Shown piece by piece: positions 48,481-61,512 of a DNA stretch of 64,000 bases (position 1 is the stretch's first letter; each line of letters begins with the position of its first letter). This stretch comes from Brasenia schreberi. Lineage: Eukaryota > Streptophyta > Magnoliopsida > Nymphaeales > Cabombaceae. The notes under the pieces are model-generated. The model was given only the letters and a program-made list of their open reading frames with translations. It was not told where the DNA came from and made no database searches. The translations under genes and the position numbers were made by a program. The DNA is taken from positions 7,580,001-7,644,000 of the forward strand of contig JAYKKT010000074.1 of NCBI GenBank assembly GCA_036023115.1. Direction: 5' to 3'.

Positions 48481-51430
48481 CATAGGGCGATTGTGGCTAA
48501 GCGGGATCTTTTGGTCTTAGGCCTTCTTGAACCAATGCTCAAGAGTCAACCTAGATGCTTTGAGAATTTACTTGTGTTGGGTGTATACTTCCAAAATTCA
48601 CTTTGAAAGATGATTTTGATAAAAACAAACTCATGTACTTGGTTAAGAGAGTGAAAATCTTAAGTTATGGAAAACAAAAATTGGTTATGTTTTCAGAGCT
48701 TGTTTCTGAATTTTTTTCGATGAGTTAGAGATCTTCAAAATTCATGAAAAAATCACATTCTACAAAATAGAATGTGAACATTCTAAGATTATTTTTGTTT
48801 TGTATTTTGGTGTTGTGGATTTACAGAATTAAATCCGAAACAGACATCTGCTAGGTGTTTTAGGATATTTTATTACAGAAACACAGAGGTCTAAAGAAAC
48901 CTCTGTATCTCGATGTATAGAACTCCAAACTCTATGATTTTAGTTTTGTTGGAAAGCTATGAATCAATTAGCTAATTTTATCAAATTTGGTTTGCTATAA
49001 ATGGGACTTTTACCTAACCCCTGTTGTAGGGAAACAGACTGTGCAAAAACTGAATTTGAATTTGATAGATCTTTTTCTATTTTATTCACGAATCTACACG
49101 ACCATAAAATTATTGAAAATTTTATTTTTAGTGGGCTTGTGTGTAGATTCGATTTCTTAAATTTAAGAGCATTCTAAACAATAGTCTAGAAATGAAAAAT
49201 GAAATAATAGACGTATGCATAATGCAGGAAAACAAAGTTTCAGTTTTAGAACATACGTGCATACATTCATCCGAATTTAAAAGTCATCCACAACTAAATT
49301 AAAGCAAATGACTGAAGGAAAATAAATGTAAATACATATTTAGCTTAAACATAGAGGAGATTAGGAGATATAAGAGTGTATAGAATATAGAGAAGTAGAG
49401 AAACATGTAAACAAACACGTAGAATGCATAAGCATAAATAAAAGGAAATGGGCAACACTTCTACTTGTTAATACAACATGGGGAGAGACTAGAGCTCCAT
49501 TAATACAACCCCTTTTCAAATTGAATATGAAGAAGAGAGTGTTAAGACCAGCAAATGAGAAAAGAAATTTACTCACAAGGCCTCCAATGACACACGACTC
49601 GAAGGAGGAAGGGGACGTTCCCTTTCTTCTTCTTCTCTCACTCTCTCTTTTCTCTCTTTTGTCTCACTCTCTCTCTTATTGCAGCGCCTCCCCTCTCTCC
49701 TAGACCCCTTCCTACACTTCCCTCAAGTCTTGCAAGTCCCTCCAATGCTTCCAATGCTGCAAAACATCTCCCAATAGAGGCCAAGGGAGGGGTTGCTAGA
49801 CCCTTCCATGATGTGAGTCAATGGATCTCTTCTTGGCTCCATCTTGGCTCTAATCCAAAGAGGTCCAGCTGCATATGGCCTTATGGTCCCCTAGGTTAAG
49901 AGGAGTCTAATTAGCCTTATGGGAACGTCCCCTTCCTCTTAATCCCAAGGGAGGGGTTGATCGAATCCCATGTAACCCTTGACTTGAGTGAGTTGGCCTT
50001 GGCTCAAGCCAACATGATTTCGCTCCCATCAGCTAGGCAAATTTGAGTCTAATTGGTTAGGGGCGATCCTCCTTTGGGGGATTCGATCAACCCCTAAGGG
50101 CCGGGTCATGGTGAACATGGCTCCTTGTCCAGCCAAGATAAGTTAGGTCTAGGTGATTTAGGCTTAGCTAGTGTGGTTTGATCAAGGCATGTTGGGTGAA
50201 GATGGCTTAAGCTAGGTTATGTCAAGGTTTAGCAAATTTGGCCAATGTCATCAGAGAAGGCTTTTTCAAGCCATTCTTAACCAAGGTTATTGGGTCAAGG
50301 GTAGCTCATGGGTCATGGTTGGGCGTGTTCTTTGAGTGCAACCCTTGACTTCATTTGGTGTAGCTGGGTGCCACCTTTGACTAAGATGTAATTCTTCCTT
50401 GTTCCTTGGCTAGGTGTGCTTGTTCATTGCTCCTTGGCTAGGTGAGCCTCCATCGGTCGAGCCGTGTGTCTATCTTCATAGAGCCTTACCTAAGTGAGTC
50501 CCCCTTGGGTTCAGTTAAGGTAAGTGGGCTCGGCCAAGGCGGGCTTGGCCATTGCTTCTTGCTTCGTCTAGGTCTACTTGAGCTCGATCCCTGCTTGATG
50601 TGAGGCTACTTTAACTGTTGCCTTGATTTTCGTTGAATCTTAGGCAATGATGATTCATCTTTATCCCTGCTTGACCTCACTTTCAACTTTTTTCATTTAT
50701 AGTTTTAAATATTTCCTTTTTTATTATTTAAAACCATTTCATTTGAAATTGTATTTGAAAATATCGAGTTTTATCGAAATCTTCAAATATTCTTTTGAAA
50801 ACAACTGAGTTCCATTCCGAGTGTTTGTTTGCACGGGTGACTTATTTTTTGCCCCGTGAGTTGGTCTTTACCATTTCAACCACTTTAACCCTTTGTTGGG
50901 TGTAGGGTGTCGGACCACTTTAATCCTTCCGATGGGTGTAGGGTCTCAAACCATTTTAACCCTTGATGGGTGTAGGGTGTCGGAGTAGGACTATCTTCAA
51001 TCGGGCGAGCTTTTGAGGCCTAATTTGAATTTTATTTGGTTTTGATTTCAAAAGGTTTTTGCAATTTGTGAATTTGATATTTTGCAAATATTTTGTGGGT
51101 CTTGTTCTCAATGTCTCATTTCTATTTATTTTTTTGAAGAAAATTGTTTGAAACCATCATTTCTTTAGATGAAATGATTTGAAAAGGCCGAATACTGTAA
51201 ATTTAGGCTTGAGGGCAAAGTAGTCATTTTTTTGGCTCTTTGTCAAATATTTTTTTTTTGAGAGGAGTGCAATTTACTCTTATTTTGAGGCTGCCACAAA
51301 ATTTTGGTGCGAAAATAAGTTTGTTTAAGGTGTCTTTATTTGAAAACCCCTTAAAGACCTAAAAACTGTAATTTTTTCTTAAAAAAACAAAATTTCTAAA
51401 ATCAAATGTTTTGAGATAAATGTTTGGGTG
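48481..51430. repeat. Unclassified non-coding repeat block
   Basis: About 3 kb with no coding potential and changing composition: AT-rich at 48600-49400, pyrimidine-rich near 49625-49690, then long stretches with recurring words such as TTGGCT, GGTTAG and GGTCAAGG. Three units of about 35 bp (CCACTTTAACCC...GGGTGTAGGG) lie at 50880-50984. It has the look of a non-coding part of an LTR element, but no LTR pair, primer-binding site or polypurine tract was found. Confidence 0.35.
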
Positions 51431-54400
51431 TCTAGAGGTACATTTCCTCTGAGTTCCTTTTTTTGATAATCATGTCAAAATCGAGCCAAGCTCTTATGAA
51501 CATATTAGTCCTCAAAATAATGCATATAATTAACATATTCCCAACAAATATACTTATTTAAGCAAAGCTAGAAAGTCGGTTTCAATAGAGAGAAAACAAG
51601 GCTAAAATCTCACTAAACGAAATGTAACTTGAAAGAATCCAGACGTTAGATTGAATTCACTGAAGAGTCAGTCGGTCAGTTAATTCTTTACATAAAGAAA
51701 GAGGCCTTCGTCAAGTAGTTTACAGTATTTTCGCCGCCATTAAAATGGAAACATGGGATCTTTTTTAATTGGTCCAGTGACCGATGATCAAGATGCTCAC
51801 CAAGAGCTTTTCTTGCTGTCACGTGAAGCTTTCAGTGATGAGTTCGAGGCGTCCATTTCTAGACTGTGCAAAATCACCGCACGCTTAGCAAGTTCTACGG
51901 AAACTAAACAAGGCTCCTTCATTGTCAGTCAAGAAAAGAAAGAGAAAAATTAAAATCTTTCTCCTCAGCACGAATTCGTACATACTTAGGTGTATACACA
52001 CGCACTTATATATGTGTGTAAATGACATACTAAGTTTTTTTGGCTTCTAAATCTAATATGTTAATTCTAGAGAGAAGCGCAAATAGTGATATCTATACAT
52101 GAAACTTATCTGTCTTTTCCTTAGAGGGAATTGTATTGGTGTCTATACAACTGATATATATGCATGAAAATTCTTATGTACAATTAAATGCAGTGAACAT
52201 TTGAGGAAAACACGGGACTTGGTGATTTGATTTTTTCGACTAAAATAGCGATATCTGTATGCGCTCATAATGCTTAAAACTTAAAAATCCTCGTAAAGGA
52301 TTTCAAAGTTTCAAACAGTTTCTTTTTGTTTAAAAGAATCGACTTCCATATATTCAGACGGCTTTCGGGACCCCATTGAGAGCTTATTACATGAATTAAA
52401 GGACTTTTACTGACATTTTTTCTCTCTCGAAAAAACAGCTATAATGGAAATGAGAGAGAGATGGCTTAGTGAACCCTTTTCTAAAAAGAGAAGAGAAACG
52501 CAGTAAACGGGAGATGCTGGTGAAAGTGAAGAACTTTTAGTTGTTTTCTTCATATGGTGGTACCATTTAATTCAACCACCCTTTGACTCAATGAGTCACC
52601 CTCTCCTCTCCTCTCTCTCTCTCTCACACACACACACGCACACACATTGCTTGTGGAGATAATTTTGTTCTTCCTTCAATTGGCATTTGTTTACACTAAA
52701 CAAATTGATTAACTACTCATTTGATACTCTATTGGTTTGGATACACCCTTACAAATATGTACATCTCGGCATCAAACTCGGGGACTTTCACCTTAACCTT
52801 AAGTTCTTTTGAGTCGATCTCGTAGCCAGTGAGCTTTTAGCTCCTTCTTGTAATCAATGAAGCACATTGCACGAAAAAATCAAAATATAAGAGAAGTTTT
52901 CTGAACCAAAAAACCCTCTTTCTTAATCAAATTAAATTTCCAAAAATTAAGCTTGGATAAGTACATTTCTTTCTGTTCGGAACCAAAGGCATAAATTACA
53001 GCTGCAAAAAGAGCAGAATGCCAGGAGAGAGATTATTGTGGTTCGACCCATTTCTGTAAGCAACCCTCGGGTAAGTGAACATTTACGTATTTAAACTACA
53101 GACCTTCCATAAATTTCAGTCCCATCTCTTTCTCTCTCTTGCCTCTCAAACGAAAAACCCTAGCATCCCCCCGTCTTCCTCTCTCACAAAATATTGTCTC
53201 TCATGATAGAGTGATGATGGCGGTCAGCATTTCTGTGAATTTGCAGGAGAAAAGAAGAATCCTCTCTTTTTGCAGCGCCGCCTTCGGAAGCAAAAAGCCT
53301 AAACGATTGTGAGCGAGAACCTTGGGAAGGTTTCTGGTTTGTGGGGAATGTTGTCTGGCTCGAGGCCACTCACGTGCTCCTCTTTCTCTCTCTTTCTCTC
53401 TCACACACACACACGCACTCTGTGTTTTTCTTGTGTGGGTGTTGTCGGACCAGGCTTCATTCCCCTCAAATCTCACTCCCACATCTTCCCGGTGAAGAAC
53501 TCACCGTAGATTCGGTGATCGGTAACGAGATTTCTTTCATTTCGTGAATTAATTTTTTCTGCTCGGTTTGCTTTCTTGTTTGTTATTACGAAGTAATAAT
53601 GATAAAAAAGTAGAAGGCTTAAAGTCTGTGCACGAGAAAGATTTGCCAGTTCTTTTTTTTTTCTGGCATAAATTATGGTTTCATGATTTAGCGTACGTTT
53701 TATCATAATTTCTGACTTGATCTATTAATCTTATTCAGATGATCATTAATTTCTTTTGCATCAGCGAATTACTGTTTTGTCTCTCCTTCCTTTTGCGAAG
53801 TTGGCTCCAATAAGAAGCCGTGTTTGATTTATTTTGTTGTAAGAGGAACTTTTGATAGTTTATTTCTTGTTTGGAACATCTTTGGTAAGTGAATGTGTAC
53901 TGCGTTTGCTGATTATTGTTTGAAAGCTTGTGATCTAGCATTTCTGGTAGTTTCTTTTCACTGTTTATCATACTGTTGCGGTTAACTGGATGCTGTATGA
54001 TGATGGACTGACTCCTTTGTTGGTCTGTACTCTTAATTTCTTGTACCAACGTTTGAACGCTGAAGATCCATTATATTGTTACGGGTTACGCTAATTGGTG
54101 GGTAATTGTGTGGGAATTCTTCTCCCATTTCTGATGTGCTCGTTATTTCTCTTATATTTCACCTGTGAACGTTTCGTTCATTTGGCTGAACACACACATA
54201 GAGCTAAATAGGTTCATATTAGGCCTGGCTACTTATTTTCTTCATATTTGATATTTCTTGTATTTGATTCTTGGTTCGTGTCTATCGCACGAGGACACGG
54301 GCATACATAGCTAAACAGGTTCATATTTATGCATTGGACTACTTATTTTCTTCACATTTGACATTTCTTGTGTTCCTTTCATGGTTCAACGTACGCTCAC

Positions 54401-54530
54401 ACTCACACACGAAGAATTTGAACTTCAGGCATATTTTGTGCATCTTCTCCCCCCCCTCCTGTTAACGTCTCAGCTTCCATTTTTGCATTTAGAAAGCCAT
54501 TTAATTAGAGTGAAAATGTTCCCGGAATGG
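51431..54530. other. Gene-free spacer, possible leader sequence near 53150
   Basis: Microsatellites at 52605-52645 and 53380-53415 are (CT)n(CA)n. Near 53150 the pyrimidine-rich stretch with AAAAACCCTAGC resembles plant 5' untranslated sequence, and ATGATGGCGGTC follows at 53213, but I could not trace a protein from it. Confidence 0.35.
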
Positions 54531-54536
54531 CACCCA

Positions 54537-54655
54537 CAGCATTAGCTCGATTGGCAGGGTCCCTGACTCCGCTGCAGGTGGGGAGTTCGATTCCCAGGGT
54601 GGTGCATGCATGTTCGAGTTAGGCTTCGGCCTCCCTTTGTACCCAAAAAGAAATT
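54537..54655 (+). mobile_element. tRNA-derived SINE-like repeat, copy C
   Basis: Best preserved of the family. A-box TAGCTCGATTGG at 54543-54554 and B-box GAGTTCGATTCC at 54583-54594 have tRNA-like spacing, followed by GGCTTCGGCCTCCC, the tail shared with copy B. Confidence 0.65.
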
Positions 54656-55599
54656 TTGGAAGTGGGCAGAGATAAAGAAAAAGAGATGATGCCCAATAAC
54701 ATGAAAGATCCAGAAGAATGATTCCTAGTGGACGTGACAACAAGAGAAAGAAAGAAGGAAGATGAAGATAAGGGCGATGTCTTCTGGTTCCAAGCTGTAT
54801 TTTGCGTCATGGATTTCTGATCACTATCTGTGAATCAATACGCATTTATGAGCCCTCCTTTTTTAGCTCCCCTGGTGTCGAAAAGAAGAAAAGTTAGATG
54901 ATCAAGTGGAAACCATTTCCGAATCTAAATGCTGGCAGCCATCTTCAAACTTTGTGACTTTGACCTATTCCAGAATTGTTAGGAGAGAGAGAGAAAGAGA
55001 GAGAGCACCATGCTCTAACGTTGAAAGTGAGGTCGCAGTAAAGATCAGCACAAAGGAAGAACGCGAGGCTGACCACGCTGTCATTCATGGAAGTCTGAGT
55101 GACCAGTATACCATAATCGAAATTCTATCGACTATAAACCTTCAAGATTGATCGAAAGTTTTCTAGTCTTCTCTTCGATAAAATTATTTCTTTGAAATTG
55201 ATGGACAAGCACCATGATGAAAATATTATTTCCAAGTATTCATTCTATTAGGTAGAATCATGTGCATCGTCGAACCTACCCATTATGGTCGACGTACAGA
55301 GTCTTGGTAGAAATTAAGGGATAAGGGAGAACTTGGACGTATATCGTTTGTTGGGTTGAGCTCACATCCAACTGAGCACTGCATGCTTGCCAATTGAGGT
55401 CCTGGGCTCGAAGATCAGTGGCTGGGTTCCAATGTTTTCTGTTGAACACGTAGCAGATTTTATGTGGGGTGGTGAATTCCATCATTATTGATTGATGGAG
55501 TGGTGACCTTACTAGTGAAAATGACCTGTCATATGCAAGTTGCAGGCAGTTTCCTGAAGGCAATTTCAGCAAATTATGAATGACCATTCTTTGTTTCTA

Positions 55600-56020
55600 A
55601 TGTTTCTATCTGTTATTGCGAGAGTGGTCCTTTACATACGACGATTTTTACTTGTTATATCTATGGCATGTTTGGCCCCAAAAGAGTCTGGAAAGCAATC
55701 GATTTTTCACCTTGTTTGTGAATGGAAGCTACGGCCATATTGGAGAACAGCGCTCTTGCTCTTGGAGCCCATCTGGTTAAGTAAACTGTGTAATGAATTA
55801 GTTTGGGGTGATAAGTTCACATTGAAAGTAAGATTGGCTTGAGTTTTTCGTTCCTTTTTTGATGACGAAGAACGTCTCTCTCGAGGCAAACACCAGTTGA
55901 TTGTTGAGATTGATGTGAAGACTGGCAACCATCGACATATTCAATCTGATTTCTCTAGAGGATGTTGGATTTGATCTACCGAATTATGGAGCTTACTTGA
56001 TCCGCGTTATAGAAGGTATC
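55600..56020 (+). pseudogene. Possible decayed coding sequence, family unknown
   Basis: Pieces read like protein in different frames: AIDFSPCL then MEATAILENSALALGAHLVK near 55695-55780, DDEERLSRGKHQLIVEIDVK near 55862 and QSDFSRGCWI near 55944. Frame changes and stops separate them. I do not recognise the family; chance cannot be excluded. Confidence 0.2.
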
Positions 56021-57238
56021 TTGTAATTTGTTTTGGAGGACACCATTAAATCACTGTTTTGATGTATACCATGCTTTATCAAATCCAAATCTTAAGCTTA
56101 TTCAATAGATAGAAATTAATATGGATCCGAATCAAAAGTCCCGGAATAATCTTCACCCTTAGTCTATACCAAGTGGTTTGGCGCAGAACATGTCTTCAAC
56201 CTTTTGGATAAAAAAAAACTACAAGTTCGTTATAAGATCAATAGCATATGGCAATTGGTATTAGCTTATGAGGTAGATGGATTACCTTTCCAGCTGTTTA
56301 GACGTACCTCTGTGCAGTGATAAGTTGAATGCTTACATTGCAGTAAAAAGGTGACAGTAAAATGTAATTATTCTTCCTAAATTGATTTACACAAATAATG
56401 ACCAATAATTTGAATATATAATGAATGAACAAACGCATCGAATGGTGGCCCTGTAAAGATAATCTTGTTAGGGTATTACAGCCTTTTGGTCCACCCAAGG
56501 GGCCGGATGAGTTCTGTCAGGCTTTGATCTTCATCAAAAACTGGATTTTAATTAACTTTTACTGGGTATCCTAAATTGCCAGTAAATTTCAGAACATCCT
56601 ACCTGATAAAACTGTTGGCATTTTGGGGAGTCAACTTGATTTTGGAGAGACAAATGGTTCCTTAAGGATAAACCAATCGAATGGTTTTATGGTGGGATGT
56701 CAATATTTTGCGCACTCTACTGGAGGAAACAGGTTTTCATATGATCCTGCTTCGATATGCTTGCATCTATCGGTGGGATTTCACACTTGGGACTCAACCC
56801 TGAAGGGAGTCGAGATATAGCCCCAAGAGAATAAAATCTTTCCCATTCCTTCCCCCTGAAACAACCTGGGTGAGTTTGAAATCTCTCTCATTCCCTATCA
56901 AACGAGTGACATCTCAAACACCAAAGAAAAGTATTTGTTTATGTCTTCCATGTCTCACAAATTTTTGTTTTTGTTTTTTAATTGTGCATTAATTTACAGT
57001 CATCGACAATATTTTGAATCAATACAGCTTGCTTATATCTAAAGAAAAAATCCCAATTTGAAGTGGCAACACTCATCCATCAATCCTATGTAGTGTGGTG
57101 GGTAGGGCAGGAAGTGCCATCCAGTAGGTGTTCTTACCGATTCTTTATTAGGAAACAAGATTCAACTGAGGATGCCTTTGTTTGGTCCAGAGAGGATATG
57201 AGGGAAAGAGAATTCAATTGGTTACATTTTTATCTTAT

Positions 57239-57457
57239 TTTCTCATATATAGATTGTCTTAGCTCCCCCAATGTAAAGGATCACGCTTGCATGACCGGTC
57301 CCAAACCCGTAAAAAGGAGGGAGGTTGCATTAGGCTTTCGACAATGAGTGTAAAACTTTGTCGGACTTGACTTGGATTCTAAAAAAACAAAGAATCTATG
57401 TAAGCTAAATATGTAGCCTAGTTGTAGTTGTAGTAGGTTTCTCATATGTAGATTGTC
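57239..57457 (+). mobile_element. Internally deleted, SINE-sized RTE derivative with target duplication
   Basis: The insert (about 57259-57437, 179 bp) joins the first ~105 nt of the RTE leader (compare GGATCACGCTTGCATGACCG here with GGATCACCCTTGCATTGCCG at 5118) to a short version of the RTE 3' end (CAAAGAATCTATGTAAGC...CCTAG and a TTGTAG-type tail). Flanks 57239-57258 and 57438-57457 match at 19 of 20 bases (TTTCTCATATATAGATTGTC versus ...ATGTAG...). So it moved as a unit, needing reverse transcriptase from another element. Confidence 0.85.
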
Positions 57458-57459
57458 CT

Positions 57460-59620
57460 CAATCCTTGAAAAGTTTCTATATTGTAGATTTCTCAACTTC
57501 ATCAAGTGTTGACTCGGTTTCTTTGTGAACTACATCCATGCTATAACTCCCTACACTTTGAAACATAACGATGAACTCCTTGATGCACATATGAAATTAG
57601 TCTACGTTTGCTTCGAGAAAATAGTGTAACTCTCCTAAGAGAGCGTCTCTCAAGAGAACAAAACTATAGTTTACTTCATGTCGAAGTTAGCTTCACATAT
57701 CAGCCCATGTGTGGAATGGAACTGTTGGAAATCATGAGAATCCTACACGGAGAAATTTCGTTTGATTGCTTATAAGCTTGTTGGCATCATTATCATTTCA
57801 ATCTGTCTTGTGCTTGATATCTTTATCTAGATTTTATACTCTTGTAATACGCAATATGAGGTCTTGAGTAAAATGAAATAGGAAAAGGAGAAGCCAAATG
57901 ATGGATCTGTTGTTCTTCTTGTCTCCTTCTCTTTTATTTAATAGTTCTTTCATCATCAGAACTGAGGGATGCTTTTTTTTTTTGACAGAAACATCGCAGG
58001 GCATGTTTGGTTCATAGTGAATATTGCCTTATTTTGTATGAACTGGCACGTTTTTCATTTTACTTCAAGAACTCAAACAAGAAAATGCTACATATGTCGA
58101 TAATCTGTTTATAGCCCATTGATGATCAAAGTTATATAACTGAACTTATGCATAAGAGGCGACTACTCAAAAGTCGATCTTCTCGTGGCTTTTCTAGTTG
58201 TTTCTGTATGGTACGCCCTTAAGGCCATGAGTACAGCTTGTCACGGTTTGTTCAGCAAAGAGAAACACTTACCAATAGAAGCATTTTCATATTTCATGTG
58301 AAAAGCTTCACAGAAATCATAAGAATTCAACATAGATGACCTTACAGACAATTATATTCACAAAAAAGTGGCAACCTCACAGCAGAGATGAAAATAACGA
58401 TGTTCAGTAAACCATTTGACAGACAAGATGGAGCAGAAAAGGCTGTATTTCACAGCCACACAGCGGTTCTCAATCGTGTTATGCATTTCATTGGGAAGCT
58501 AGATCTTCCGCTTGCAAGTCTGCAAACAAAATGGATTAGCAAACATGTATTCGATACTCATGTTTGGGTGTAAAATAAAATATTGTGGTACTTTAACACA
58601 CACACAGACTGCATTTCTCATTTGATTCATGTAAATCAAGGGGTTAACATAAAATATTATGGTACTTCTCTTTTGTTCAATGGGAGGCGGAAGCCTAACA
58701 CACGCTCGAGCCTGGAATTCTATAACCTGCCACCTGCGAGTAAGCTTAGAGAGCCCTACCTGCATACAATTTTGTGTATACAAGTGCAATCTGCTCTAGC
58801 TCTAAATAGTTCCTTACATGAAATCAACTCAACGAACGTGTTTCTTTAAGCATATATGCAATTTCATGAGGAGACTGCTGATTTTCGAGCTTTATGACAT
58901 GCTTTTGTGGCTCTGACGTACTTAAAAAGGAACGTGTAGATAATCGAACCCTGAAATCATGACTATATTTGGTGGACCAATCCCACATAGCCGGGTTGTA
59001 CCCCTCGGCAAATTCTCAGGATCAGTCGTACCCATCTGCACAAGTGACATGGTCCAACTATTCGTTGATCAAAGCACAAACTGCAGCATCCAAGGACTCA
59101 ACGCAGCTTCCCTACTTAGGTATTGAAAAGTCATTTAAAAGTACGAAGACAAGCTTGTACTGTCGATCGTCAGGCTAAGGCCCGTCGATTCATGCTGCAC
59201 TGGCGTTCATACGTCAAATCACTACCGCAGGCAGCCAAGTTATGTCGCGTTTCAAGTTTTCAAGTTCTGCAAATAGAAAAACTCACATGCTAAATTCTGT
59301 GGTAGTACTTGGAGCTACGATAGTCACCACCTGACCTATCCATTTTTTCATTAAAAAGTAAGTTATTATAAAGAAGACACTGTCTTATTCTTGAGTGCGT
59401 CACCGTCGATCTTATCCACTTCTAGGGCTCTACGTCTTCGGGCTGATCTTTATTTTCTTATGCAGTGTGGGAAAGTCAAGCCAGGGCCTCACCTCTCGTG
59501 GCCTCATTTTGCAGTGCAATAGTATTCATCACCAACCAACCAGAAGATCTGCAAATTCTGTCACACATCCCAACGAGAGATAGGAAAGGGCATTACAAAG
59601 TTTCTAAGTTTCTTTCTCTC

Positions 59621-59626
<6 letters not shown>
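57460..59626. other. Gene-free spacer
   Basis: No gene recognised. Open frames of 60-96 codons here overlap each other on both strands and carry no motif I can name. Confidence 0.4.

Positions 59627-59698
<72 letters not shown>
59627..59698. repeat. (TA)n microsatellite
   Basis: An uninterrupted run of about 36 TA units lies 90 bp after the stop of the F-box/LRR gene (which is read leftward). Confidence 0.95.
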
Positions 59699-59699
<1 letters not shown>

Positions 59700-59787
59700 C
59701 ATTTTTCATGGCTATGAAAAAGTAGCACCTGTTTATTGAAGATTTTCTACAGCAACACAAAGGACCAAGATTGTGACAACAAGCCTT

Positions 59788-61512
59788 CTAGTAAACGAGG
59801 TCGCAATCAAAATGGTTTTCCTCAAAGGAGTCCAGCGCCTTCTTGCTCAATCCGGGGCAGTTCTTCAGGTTCAAACTAGTAAGCCACACCAGTTTATCAA
59901 GATGAACGAGGTCATTATCCTTGATTGCACTTCCTGAAACATCTAAATCTCTTAATTCTGTGCAATAAAAAGCAATAATCTGCAATGTCAAGCTCGTCGT
60001 ACCGAGGCAGTCACTAATGCCAAGTGACTTCAATTCAGCTCCATAAGAACGAGAAATGTCCTGAATGGATGAGTCTGTCAACCGGGTGCACCCATTCATG
60101 ACGAGTCTATCCAGAGATCTGGTTTTGTTGGTGCAACCCATGAGTAGGCCCGTTACTCCTCTATCTGATAGCCCTTTGAGCCCGATGAGTTCCACTTCGT
60201 GTAAGTTAGAACAAACTCTTCCAATCCATCCAAAGAAAGCATCACCCAGGCCCAGGCATAAGGACACAGTCAAGGTCTCTAACTTGTTGCATGAGGGTGG
60301 TGAGATTGAAGTCACCCAATTTTGGGGTTGCAGAGTCCCATTGCAGTTCACCAAGTTAAGATTCCTGAGGTTTCTGGCATACATTGAAATGAACCCTACC
60401 AACCCATTAAAAGAAACTCTATGACAAGCCTCTAATGTCAATTTCTCCAGCCCAACTATCCCTTGACCTAGATCTATCAGATCCCCATCATTCAATGCAC
60501 TGCACCTACTAATGGTTATATTCTTGAGATTGGCACACTCTTTGCCAAGACCCTTAAAGCCAGGCAAGTACTGAAAGGAATGCGTTCCTTGGTCATCATC
60601 GCCAACAATGGTGCAAGTTTTGTTGGAAATTCCAAAAGAGTATCCTTCTAGTGAGAGAGATGTTAACACCTTGCAGTGTTTCACTAATGCTAAAACTGGG
60701 TGCAGATTAGACCTAAGCTGAGCCAGTTTGAGCCTCTTTAAATTAGGCAAACCTGCAAGAATTGCAAGCACACCCTCGTCGCCAACAAGGCGGCATCCTT
60801 TAACAGAGATTGAGTGCAGAGACTGTGTGTATTTCCCAAAAGCCTTGAGACTACTGTTGCCTATATTTTGGCATGATTCTAATCTCAATGTGGCTAGCTT
60901 CTTGAGCCCTTTTGCCACGGCGACCATGCCCTCATCTGTGATCAAAGGACACTCACACAAATCGAGCTTCTCTAACAGGGAGCACCCCCTTGACACACAA
61001 ACCATACCCTTGTTTGTGATGTATAGACAACCCCACAAAGAGAGAGATTTGAGACAAGGGAAACCCGATCCGACTATGTCGAGCCCACTGTCCGTCACCC
61101 CTCTTGGAACAGGTGACCTTCTTTCTCCCTTTACATCTAGGAAATCGCCTCTGATGCTGAGGTCACCAACTATTCCTCGAGCCCACTTTCGGACGGCAAT
61201 GGCGGCGAGCCTTGTGTCGACCGCGCGGCCACCCTCGAGGCACCTTTGTAAGCGGCTTTGTTGGCTCGGTGGCTCCATCTTGAAGTCGGAGCGCTTCATG
61301 TGGGCTTGCAGTAGGAGCCATTTCTTGCACACCGCGGCAGACAACCATCGATCTGATGGGTCAGGATTGTAGCTGAAGATCTCGACGATGCACTCATCTG
61401 GAAGACGATTGAAAGGGTTGCGCTCTTGCTTGTTACTATCATCAATCTTCTCTATCAACATCGCCATTCTAGCCTTCTTCCTCCAGCTCCTAGAAGACCA
61501 ACTATCCAACAT
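59788..61512 (-). CDS. EBF1/EBF2-like F-box/leucine-rich-repeat protein
   Basis: Probable substrate-recognition subunit of an SCF ubiquitin ligase; EBF1 and EBF2 bind EIN3-type transcription factors and damp ethylene signalling. The frame is 574 codons without introns. An F-box lies at residues 33-75 (NPFNRLPDECIVEIFSY...AAVCKKWLLL). The EBF-type linker TRLAAIAVRKWARG follows near residue 101, then about 15 cysteine-containing leucine-rich repeats (for example LRLESCQNIGNSSLKAF, LEACHRVSFNGLVGF). The end NHFDCDLVY parallels the YKCDILS end of EBF1. It is shorter than the ~630 residues usual for EBFs, mainly at the N-terminus and by fewer or shorter repeats. A later in-frame ATG at residue 17 is an alternative start. 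Function as an EIN3 regulator is inferred. Confidence 0.88.
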   Translation of the reverse strand: MLDSWSSRSWRKKARMAMLIEKIDDSNKQERNPFNRLPDECIVEIFSYNPDPSDRWLSAAVCKKWLLLQAHMKRSDFKMEPPSQQSRLQRCLEGGRAVDTRLAAIAVRKWARGIVGDLSIRGDFLDVKGERRSPVPRGVTDSGLDIVGSGFPCLKSLSLWGCLYITNKGMVCVSRGCSLLEKLDLCECPLITDEGMVAVAKGLKKLATLRLESCQNIGNSSLKAFGKYTQSLHSISVKGCRLVGDEGVLAILAGLPNLKRLKLAQLRSNLHPVLALVKHCKVLTSLSLEGYSFGISNKTCTIVGDDDQGTHSFQYLPGFKGLGKECANLKNITISRCSALNDGDLIDLGQGIVGLEKLTLEACHRVSFNGLVGFISMYARNLRNLNLVNCNGTLQPQNWVTSISPPSCNKLETLTVSLCLGLGDAFFGWIGRVCSNLHEVELIGLKGLSDRGVTGLLMGCTNKTRSLDRLVMNGCTRLTDSSIQDISRSYGAELKSLGISDCLGTTSLTLQIIAFYCTELRDLDVSGSAIKDNDLVHLDKLVWLTSLNLKNCPGLSKKALDSFEENHFDCDLVY

